From the NCBI RefSeq assembly GCF_964019545.1, contig NZ_OZ026451.1, forward strand, positions 1,111,001 to 1,175,000: a stretch of 64,000 nt of DNA. The letters run 5' to 3'. Positions 29,111-36,207 of the stretch are shown in pieces. The notes below the pieces were generated by a model that saw only the letters and a program-made list of their open reading frames with translations, was not told where the DNA came from and did no database searches. How positions within the stretch are numbered: the first letter of the stretch is position 1; every line of letters starts with the position of its first letter. The position numbers and the translations under genes are program-made. This stretch comes from Rickettsiella endosymbiont of Xylota segnis (GTDB taxonomy: Bacteria > Pseudomonadota > Gammaproteobacteria > Diplorickettsiales > Diplorickettsiaceae).

Positions 29111-29156
29111 TATTTATAATTTATTTTGCCTGTAAATAAAATTGCCTATCTTGTAA

Positions 29157-29185
29157 TTGATAAAAAATTGAGGAAAGAATATAAA
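29157..29185 (+). promoter_or_regulatory. sigma70-type promoter of unit 3
   Basis: TTGATA (29157-29162), a 17-base spacer and TATAAA (29180-29185), identical in arrangement to units 1 and 2. Confidence 0.6.
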
Positions 29186-29223
29186 TTAAAAACAGGTTAA
29201 GTTAGCTCGAATAAGGAGCTTCT

Positions 29224-29342
29224 GTGAAAAAACATCGATTAAATAGATTGTCATTACTCTTTGCTCCACTTTTGCCACTATCAATTTAAAAGACCGATCC
29301 AGTCTAAATGCTTTTTACTTAACCTTCGTATTACTTTGCTTA
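29224..29342 (+). pseudogene. relic of the outer-membrane barrel gene, unit 3
   Basis: The GTG at 29224, with AAGGAG upstream, begins a 21-codon frame ending at TAA 29287. The rest matches the 3' end of the intact barrel gene (AAAAGACCGATCCA ... TATTACTTTGCTTA). The deletion resembles that of unit 2, so it probably happened before units 2 and 3 separated. Confidence 0.8.
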
Positions 29343-29372
29343 AATTTATTTTTATTATAATAAGGAAATTCT

Positions 29373-32300
29373 ATGAACAATAAAACCCGTACCATTGACC
29401 CCATCGGCTGGAGCCTTCAGAATCCTTTCCCTGCCACGGTGACCATAGGAACAGATTATGAAGCAGTCTATCAGCTCGTAAGCAACCTGCCTGCTCCTAT
29501 GCCGCTTCCTTTAACGGTTACCTATACCGGTGGAAGTGATTTCACCGTTGAGGACCAATGCTCCGGTCTCTTTCTTGTACCAGGGCAAACTTGTAACGTT
29601 ACCGTTCGTTTTAGTCCTTCCACTACAGGCGTACAGCAATTTCAACTGACATTACATTACTTTAATGATGTCGTGCCGTTACCCGTACAAACCATGACTG
29701 CAGGAGGAAGTACTAATTTAATTGTAGGCAGTGTCACTCAAGCGTTACCTGCAACAACAGTCGTTGAATCTATCTATCCCGTCATTTTCACCTTTCAAAA
29801 TGTGAGCGGAAGTGCAGCAACCAATCTTGATCTACAACGCAATTATCCCGCTGACTTCACTGAAGAAAATAATACTTGTTCAACGACTTTAGCTGCTGGA
29901 GCAAGTTGTATCGTTCAAGGAAGTTTGATTCCTTCTGCCCCAGGCAATTATGAAGTTGCTGCAGATTTATATTATGCCGAGAGTGTAACACCCGCCTCGG
30001 TATCGACCAGTACTGACGCCATCGAGATTATAGTTACCGGTGCAGTCACCACACCTTTGCCAGATCCCACTGTTGTCGGCGATAGCTTCCCAGTCGTATT
30101 TACCTATACCAATAACAGTGCCTTGCCAGCGACCAGTGTCAATATCACTACGAATTATCCGCCAGGATTTACTCAGCAATCCGATAACTGCACCGGCACG
30201 CTCAATGCTAACTCTAGCTGTACCATACAAGGAACGTTCACTCCCGCCACGGCCGGTGTTTTTAACGTGGCTGTTTCATTGGCTTATGCTGAAAGCAATA
30301 ATCCTGTGCCACTCTCTACGAGTACCACTGCGGATATCGGAGCCTTAGGTATTGTCGGGGATGTAACGACGCCTCTACCCGCCACCACTTCAATAGATGT
30401 CAGTTATCCCGTCGTATTTACCTATACCAATGAAGGCTCAGTAACCGCCACGAGTTTAGTCATAACACCTACTTATCCACCCGGCTTCATCCAGCAATCC
30501 AACACCTGTTCGGGTAGCTTACCCGTTGGTGCGGCTTGTACGGTAACAGGAACTTTGCTGCCTACTAGTGCTGGCAACTACACGGTCGATGTTTCCCTAG
30601 CGTATGCCCAAAGTGTAAATCCAGTTCCATTATCTACCAGCACCTCTGCGATTGTGGTAAATATTACAGGTGATGTCAGCACACCTTTACCCACTACCAC
30701 GGCCCTCAACACCAGTTATCCGGTGGTATTTAGTTATACTAACAACAGCTCAATAACAGCTACTGGCTTGGTATTGACGCCGAATTATCCGACTGGCTTT
30801 ACTGAAAATAACAATACTTGTTCATCCGGAACGCTTGCCGCAGGTCAAACCTGTAGCATTGAAGGAAATTTTATACCTGCCAGCGCAGGCACACATACCG
30901 TTGCCACTTCTTTGACCTATGCAGGCGCCCCTGCGGCCATCCCACTTTCTACCAGTACGAACACGCTTGCATTCGTTCTCACCGGAGAGGTCAGCACACC
31001 TTTACCAGGGGCGCTGCAACTAGAGAACGAGTATCCCGTGGTATTTACCTACACCAATGCTAGTCCGTTACCTGCGACTAACTTGGTTTTTACACCAAAT
31101 TATCCAACTGACTTTATGCCAGAAACGAATACTTGCACGAGTAGCTTAGCCAGCAATAGCTCCTGCGCTGTCTCTGGAACACTGATCCCCACCAACAACA
31201 CACCTCCTGGGCCCGTGACTGTAGGACTTAATCTAACTTATTCTGAAGGAGCAGCGATCAATTTAACAACTTCATCAACAATACAAAGTTCTGTTATTCT
31301 TACTGGTACGGTCCTTCAATCATTACCTGCTACAGAAACCGCATCTGCAACACCATTACCTGTCGTCTTTCAATATACCAATGATGGCAATACACCCGCT
31401 ACCGGATTAACTCTAACACCTAATTACCCTCCTGAATTTACTCAAGATTCTAATACCTGCACAGGGACACTAGGGGTCGACGCAAGTTGTCAGATCACAG
31501 GGAATTTAAATATTAGTGCAACCGGTAATTATTCAGTTAGTGTGACCTTAGACACCGCCGAAACCTCACCGTTAACGCTGACAACACAAACTACGATAAT
31601 AGCTGCAGAAGTGGTTGGATCGATAGAACAGGGCTTACCCAGCAGTACCGTCGTTAATACCGACTATCCGGTTACGTTCCTGTTTACTAATGAAGGCGCT
31701 GTTGATGCAACAGCAGTTAATATAGCCCCTAATTACCCTTCTGATTTTCAGCAAACTTCAAATACGTGTGGAGCAACATTAGCCGCTGGTGCCAGCTGTA
31801 GAGTACAAGGGATACTTACACCCACAAGCGAGGGAACGCAAACGGTAGGAGTAACCTTTAGCTATGCTGAAGGTAGTAATATTCCTTTATCGACCTCAAC
31901 TACGGTGGGTGCACTGATATTACAAGGTATCGTGCAACAAGGTTTTCCTGATGTAACCTCTCCTAACATCTCTTATCCATTAATATTTAGATATGACAAT
32001 AATAATCCTGCAGATGCCACGGGTTTGAATCTCAGTGGCACGGTACCTCCAGGTTTGGACATTACCTCCAACACTTGCATGGGAACGCTCGCTGCGAATA
32101 GCAGTTGTACCATACAAGCAAGTTTTACGCCCACAACTGCTGGTAGTTATACCGCAGGTGTGACCTTATCCTATGACCAAGGTGCCCCCATTCCTTTAAA
32201 TACTTATACAGTAACTGCCGACGCCGCTAATACCTTATTAATTGCTGTGGGAGATACGGGTTTTTGCCGAACCTCACCAAATTGGAGTACTTGGACTAGT

Positions 32301-33128
32301 AGACCTACTTCCGGCAATGTAACTCAAACCGGAATAACCTTTAGCCCACAATTACAACTTTTTGCTATCGTAGGCAACCAAAATGGAACAGCTGGAATTG
32401 TTCGAACTACAAGTAATGGCGTCAGTTATACTAACAACCTCTGGGCACCAACCTTTTTGCCACAATATGTAACTTGGAGTTCTGACCTTTCGCAATTTTT
32501 AGCCGTTGGTGCGAATGGTGGGATAGCCACCAGTACAAATGGCATCAATTATGTTCCTCAAACATCAGGAGTCGGCATTACTTTAAGAGGCGCTATTTGG
32601 AATTCACAATTTCAAGAATATGTCGTTGTAGGAAACAACGGGACTATCTTAACCAGCACTAATGGTATCGATTGGGATCAAGAAACAAGTGGCACGACAG
32701 ATAATCTCATTTCGGTAACATGGAGTCCACAATTGGGAATTTATGTTATCGCAACCCTTAATGCTAACGATGCCATACTGAATAGCAATGATGGTAGTAC
32801 TTGGACGAGTCCCGGTATCTCATTTCCTTTTTTTGCACCAAGAAGTGTTACCTGGTCACCTCTCGTGAATAGATTTCTAATCGTAGGAACCAGTGGTTCC
32901 ACCGGTGCAAGTAGTAATGGTACGACTTGGACGAATGAACAAACCTTAGTGGGGAATAATATTAATGATGTCATTTGGTATAATCGTCAAGGCCGATTTT
33001 ATGCTGTTGGTAATAGCACATGGGTTTACTATAGTACATCAGGTATAGGAGACATGCGTTCCAAAGTACTTGATCTTATTGGAGCTCCTAATATTTTAGC
33101 TATAGCCGCAGGCGCTTTTGTTCCTTAA
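29373..33128 (+). CDS. giant repeat protein with Ig-like domains and Asp-box beta-propeller, unit 3
   Basis: 1,251 residues with the same architecture as unit 2: a divergent first domain (NPFPATVTIGTDYEAVYQL), eight Ig-like repeats opening with motifs such as TGAVTTPLP, GDVTTPLP, GEVSTPLP and GSIEQGLP, then a propeller from about residue 952. The Asp-box-like motifs are STNGINY, STNGIDW, SNDGSTW and SSNGTTW. Each Ig-like repeat keeps two Cys. The start is preceded by AAGGAA. It is the most diverged copy at the DNA level, with no frame damage, so it has probably been under selection. There is no N-terminal signal peptide or obvious C-terminal sorting signal, so the export route is unclear. Confidence 0.82.
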   Translation: MNNKTRTIDPIGWSLQNPFPATVTIGTDYEAVYQLVSNLPAPMPLPLTVTYTGGSDFTVEDQCSGLFLVPGQTCNVTVRFSPSTTGVQQFQLTLHYFNDVVPLPVQTMTAGGSTNLIVGSVTQALPATTVVESIYPVIFTFQNVSGSAATNLDLQRNYPADFTEENNTCSTTLAAGASCIVQGSLIPSAPGNYEVAADLYYAESVTPASVSTSTDAIEIIVTGAVTTPLPDPTVVGDSFPVVFTYTNNSALPATSVNITTNYPPGFTQQSDNCTGTLNANSSCTIQGTFTPATAGVFNVAVSLAYAESNNPVPLSTSTTADIGALGIVGDVTTPLPATTSIDVSYPVVFTYTNEGSVTATSLVITPTYPPGFIQQSNTCSGSLPVGAACTVTGTLLPTSAGNYTVDVSLAYAQSVNPVPLSTSTSAIVVNITGDVSTPLPTTTALNTSYPVVFSYTNNSSITATGLVLTPNYPTGFTENNNTCSSGTLAAGQTCSIEGNFIPASAGTHTVATSLTYAGAPAAIPLSTSTNTLAFVLTGEVSTPLPGALQLENEYPVVFTYTNASPLPATNLVFTPNYPTDFMPETNTCTSSLASNSSCAVSGTLIPTNNTPPGPVTVGLNLTYSEGAAINLTTSSTIQSSVILTGTVLQSLPATETASATPLPVVFQYTNDGNTPATGLTLTPNYPPEFTQDSNTCTGTLGVDASCQITGNLNISATGNYSVSVTLDTAETSPLTLTTQTTIIAAEVVGSIEQGLPSSTVVNTDYPVTFLFTNEGAVDATAVNIAPNYPSDFQQTSNTCGATLAAGASCRVQGILTPTSEGTQTVGVTFSYAEGSNIPLSTSTTVGALILQGIVQQGFPDVTSPNISYPLIFRYDNNNPADATGLNLSGTVPPGLDITSNTCMGTLAANSSCTIQASFTPTTAGSYTAGVTLSYDQGAPIPLNTYTVTADAANTLLIAVGDTGFCRTSPNWSTWTSRPTSGNVTQTGITFSPQLQLFAIVGNQNGTAGIVRTTSNGVSYTNNLWAPTFLPQYVTWSSDLSQFLAVGANGGIATSTNGINYVPQTSGVGITLRGAIWNSQFQEYVVVGNNGTILTSTNGIDWDQETSGTTDNLISVTWSPQLGIYVIATLNANDAILNSNDGSTWTSPGISFPFFAPRSVTWSPLVNRFLIVGTSGSTGASSNGTTWTNEQTLVGNNINDVIWYNRQGRFYAVGNSTWVYYSTSGIGDMRSKVLDLIGAPNILAIAAGAFVP

Positions 33129-33165
33129 ATGATCGATTTGCATATCCATTTTAGTGATTGATACC

Positions 33166-33200
33166 AAGGTAATGTTAGCAACACTAACATTACCTTTTTT
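33166..33200 (+). terminator. intrinsic terminator, unit 3
   Basis: AAGGTAATGTTAG (33166-33178) pairs perfectly with CTAACATTACCTT (33184-33196), followed by Ts. Confidence 0.9.
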
Positions 33201-33410
33201 AATCCTTTAATCCCGCGTTTTTCACTTGGTTTTTATCTATTGCTTGTTGGTCAATAAAGCAACACTATGGAGTTGCTTTCCTCGCAAATTCAGCAAAGTG
33301 AATTACACTATAAATTGAGTAGCCAAAAAAATTGCCTCTTTAGGCATGCACTCCGATTGATTTCCACAGAGTAAATTTTGTACAAATATTAAATAAAAGG
33401 ATAAGCTCGT

Positions 33411-34748
33411 ATGAAATTAAAAATGTTATTTTTTTTCTTCCTCACCTGTTCTTTATTAGGTTTTAGCCCTTCACCTTTTTCTGGCCAAGTTAAAACACCC
33501 GCTTCCCCAGAAGATGGACTTTCTCAAGATGTATTACGTTTTAATCGCGAGTTAGAAATTATCAAAAATGAGTATGTCAAAAAAACTTCCGAACATGAGC
33601 TGTTACAAAATGCTATGCAAGGCATGGCAAGCGGCCTGGATCCGCATTCAAGTTTTTTAGATGCTGACGATTTAAAAGATTTGCAAACGGCTACCAGCGG
33701 CGAATTTAGTGGTTTAGGACTTGAAGTCGGCATGGAGGAAGGTTTATTACGTGTCGTAACCCCGATTGATGATGGACCTGCACAAAAAGCGGGCATTAAA
33801 CCGGGAGATTGGATAGTGCGCATTAATAATACGCCAATACAAGGCTTAAGTTTACGCGAAGCAGTCAGAAAAATGCGTGGCGAAAAAGGCAGCTCCATAC
33901 AATTGACTTTAGTCAGGCAAGGTCAACATAAACCACTCTTAGTTAATTTAAAACGCAACGTCATCCGTATACAAAGTATAAAAGGACACCTGTTAGAACC
34001 TGATTATGCTTATATCCGTATTAATAGTTTTCAGTCCAGCACACGTCATGATTTAGATCAAATGATCGAAAAATTACAACACCAACAAAAAACACCGATT
34101 AAAGGTTTAGTACTGGATTTAAGAAACAATCCCGGCGGATTGTTAACCTCAGCGGCGGACGTCACCAATGCTTTTCTAGATACTAAGAAAATGCTTTACA
34201 ATCAAGTGATTGTGTTTACACAAGGCCAATCATCCGATGCGAATATGAAAATTACTGCCAAACCGAATAATCAAATTTATGCAGGCACATTAGTCGTTTT
34301 GATTAATCAGGGTAGTGCATCCGGCGCCGAAATCGTTGCCGGGGCATTACAAGATAACAAACGCGCCATTATTTTAGGGACAAAAAGTTTTGGAAAAGGC
34401 TCGGTGCAAACGGTTATCCCGTTAGATGAAACAACCGCATTAAAATTAACCACTGCATTGTATTACACGCCTTCGGGTCGATCAATTCAAGCCTCCGGCA
34501 TCACGCCTGATATTACATTGGATGAATTGAAAATAAATTCCTTAAGCGAAAATCCAGCTGAACCTATCTATCTCCATGAATCGGAGTTAAAAGGACATTT
34601 AAAAAATGGTAATAATAGTGAAAAAACTATTTTTTCATCCGCAACAAATAACAACAATGATTTAGTTAAAAATGATTATCAGTTATTTGAAGCATTAAAC
34701 TTATTAAAAAGCATAGTAGTCTTGCAAAATAGCAAAAATTCTACATAG
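33411..34748 (+). CDS. ctpA: S41 family C-terminal processing protease
   Basis: 445 residues with an N-terminal signal peptide (FFFFLTCSLLGFSPSPFSG). A PDZ domain (about residues 98-180, GEFSGLGLEVGME, KAGIKPGDWIVRIN) is followed by the S41 catalytic core with LDLRNNPGGLL, NQGSASGAEIVAGAL (catalytic Ser at 302-304) and GTKSFGKGSVQ (catalytic Lys329). It is a periplasmic protease that trims C-termini of envelope proteins and murein hydrolases. AAAAGGA precedes the start. It usually follows gpmI and envC; here no EnvC-like gene is visible and the duplicated region lies between. Confidence 0.92.
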   Translation: MKLKMLFFFFLTCSLLGFSPSPFSGQVKTPASPEDGLSQDVLRFNRELEIIKNEYVKKTSEHELLQNAMQGMASGLDPHSSFLDADDLKDLQTATSGEFSGLGLEVGMEEGLLRVVTPIDDGPAQKAGIKPGDWIVRINNTPIQGLSLREAVRKMRGEKGSSIQLTLVRQGQHKPLLVNLKRNVIRIQSIKGHLLEPDYAYIRINSFQSSTRHDLDQMIEKLQHQQKTPIKGLVLDLRNNPGGLLTSAADVTNAFLDTKKMLYNQVIVFTQGQSSDANMKITAKPNNQIYAGTLVVLINQGSASGAEIVAGALQDNKRAIILGTKSFGKGSVQTVIPLDETTALKLTTALYYTPSGRSIQASGITPDITLDELKINSLSENPAEPIYLHESELKGHLKNGNNSEKTIFSSATNNNNDLVKNDYQLFEALNLLKSIVVLQNSKNST

Positions 34749-34797
34749 AAGTCTAAATTTAGGATTATGTCGGAATAATGAGTCAATTTTTTAAATT

Positions 34798-35542
34798 TTA
34801 TGCTTTAGGTTGTAAATTTCCATTGTTTTCATAACTACTCGCACGCGATCGTGTTTCCGGACTTTCTATAGCAAATATATTTAGCACATTGAGTACAGGT
34901 GCGAATGATACTGATTTCCTCCTTTTTTGAAAACTTCCAGTTTGATTATCAACTGATGACGTAACCACACTATCAATATTAGTGGTTTTTAATTTGATAT
35001 TTTTCGGCTAATGAATTGCTTAATTGATTCAAATTGCATTTTAATGTAAATAATTCATCTTTACAGCTATCATAAATATCCTCATATCTTGCAGATATTT
35101 CAGATGTTTCAAACGGACAACTCTGTCTATTTATTATATACATGCAGTTTATCAAAAAAAAAATTACTAGAGGAACAAATACAACCAGCGAATACATACA
35201 ACCAACAGCTAAACATACCAATAAAGTAAAAAATAGCATTGATAAAATCAAATTTTTTTTATTATATTTTTTATTAGTCGAGGGTTCTTTGTATTCTTCA
35301 GAAAAAAAATTAAAATTTTCTTGAAAAACTCGTTTTATCTCTAGAATATCTTCGGCACTCAGCTTACGGATACGACGCAAAATATAAATATATTTTAAAG
35401 ATTCTGTAATACACGATGAATCAAACATCAAGGGAAAATATTTTGCATCAATTCTATATTCAGAAAAATTATTAGCCATAGCGATTAAATCCATGTCGCT
35501 AATTTGCTCTTCTTCCATAATGTTCCTCCTGAATAACGCCAT
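34798..35542 (-). pseudogene. unidentified two-span membrane protein, frameshifted near the C-terminus
   Basis: The open frame from 35542 (GGAGGAA before the ATG) gives 187 residues ending EKYQIKNH at 34979, with two adjacent membrane spans (about residues 98-140). Just before this stop, at an A5 run, a one-base shift opens a frame that continues TNIDSVVTSSVDNQTGS, through RRKSVSFAP, and ends QPKA at 34798. The intact protein would have about 247 residues. The homopolymer position means a sequencing error or slippage is possible. The cytosolic tail is Ser-rich with an RRKS motif. The family is not recognised. Confidence 0.55.
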
Positions 35543-35808
35543 CCCTTAACATGAGCTGATTATACTTCATGCTAAGTTCTTTTAATCAGCTGATCGCTTT
35601 CAGATCTATACATACTATCGATAAATTTATCTGAATTTCTGACTATTGCCTATATATTTTAAAAGACCGTTAATTTAGATTAGAAGCAAACATCAACCTA
35701 CATAGATAATAGTAGGCACAACTAACGGAGCGGGACCCTGGAGTAGATTAAATTTAAAAATTAATCTTTTGATATTTTCCTAAAAATATTTTATCTCAAA
35801 TACACATA

Positions 35809-35837
35809 TTGCATATTTTTTATTTTACATTTATAAT
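35809..35837 (+). promoter_or_regulatory. sigma70 promoter of metE-metF
   Basis: TTGCAT (35809-35814), exactly 17 bases, then a perfect TATAAT (35832-35837). The predicted start at about 35844 is a few bases before the riboswitch P1 stem. Confidence 0.75.
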
Positions 35838-35851
35838 TTACTAGTGTCATA

Positions 35852-35904
35852 AGCGCCGATTTGAGCTACAGCTTGCTGGCGCTATATTAAGTTTAGCTAA
35901 AGCG
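35852..35904 (+). ncRNA. candidate SAM-II (SAM-alpha) riboswitch aptamer of metE
   Basis: P1 is AGCGCC (35852-35857) with GGCGCT (35878-35883). The loop begins GATTTGAGC and contains CTTGC. After P1 come an A/T-rich stretch (ATATTAA) and TTTAGCTAAAGCG. This matches the H-type pseudoknot pattern of SAM-II RNA (P1, then GAUUU in the loop, then an A-rich linker and a GCUAAA strand that pairs back). The RNA lies in the leader of a methionine synthase operon, the expected target. GCTAAAGC (35896-35903) is also perfectly complementary to GCTTTAGC (35922-35929) in the loop of the following terminator, a plausible switching mechanism. SAM-II is best known from Alphaproteobacteria. The match is by eye. 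Confidence 0.7.
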
Positions 35905-35909
35905 TTATG

Positions 35910-35946
35910 AAAACCACCGCAGCTTTAGCCAGGTGGTTTTTTTTCG
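35910..35946 (+). terminator. intrinsic terminator of the metE leader
   Basis: AACCACC (35912-35918) with GGTGGTT (35932-35938), extended by A-T pairs and followed by eight Ts. It is placed directly after the aptamer and 260 bases before metE, so it acts as a conditional attenuator rather than a gene end. Confidence 0.85.
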
Positions 35947-36082
35947 CTACTTATTTTTAGTCGGAAGACCAACTAAGAGTGAATTGTCATGGATGATTAT
36001 TGTTGTTACTTTAAAGATTTCGTATCTATTCAGCACTCCTCGCAAGTCCTGCTTTTATTCTATTTATTTTTGTCGCCTATGT

Positions 36083-36133
36083 AGCCTGTTTTAATGCATT
36101 AGAGTTTGCATCTCTACATTACAACAGGCTTTT
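36083..36133 (+). other. long hairpin between the metE attenuator and metE
   Basis: AGCCTGTT (36083-36090) pairs with AACAGGCT (36123-36130). Inside, TAATG pairs with CATTA and TAGAG with CTCTA. A short T-run follows. It may be a second terminator-like control or an RNA-stabilising stem. The stretch 35947-36082 has no gene I can see. Confidence 0.5.
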
Positions 36134-36207
36134 AATGAAATAATTTTCGATTTTCGTTCGTGTTATTTAAAAAAGGATTTTTTTAAATTTTTTTAGGGAA
36201 AAATGTT

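Larger units (their letters stand above)
19816..33200 (+). repeat. three-fold tandem duplication of a promoter/barrel/giant-protein unit
   Basis: Unit 1 runs about 19816-24565, unit 2 about 24726-28780 and unit 3 about 29128-33200. Each begins with the same AT-rich leader and promoter and a GTG with an AATAAGGAG ribosome binding site. Each continues with all or a relic of the barrel gene and the giant Ig-like/propeller gene, and ends with a terminator containing (A)AGGTAATGTT or AGATAATGTT stems. Large blocks of units 1 and 2 are identical. Confidence 0.88.

Noticed and set aside
20950..33000. Regularly spaced repeats as a possible CRISPR or satellite array
   Set aside because: The period of about 270-300 bases is a coding repeat (Ig-like domains) with open frames, not short repeats with unique spacers.
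35852..35946. Cobalamin or SAM-I riboswitch before metE
   Set aside because: No B12-box or SAM-I core motifs are present. The short pseudoknot-like element with GATTT and GCTAAA fits SAM-II instead.
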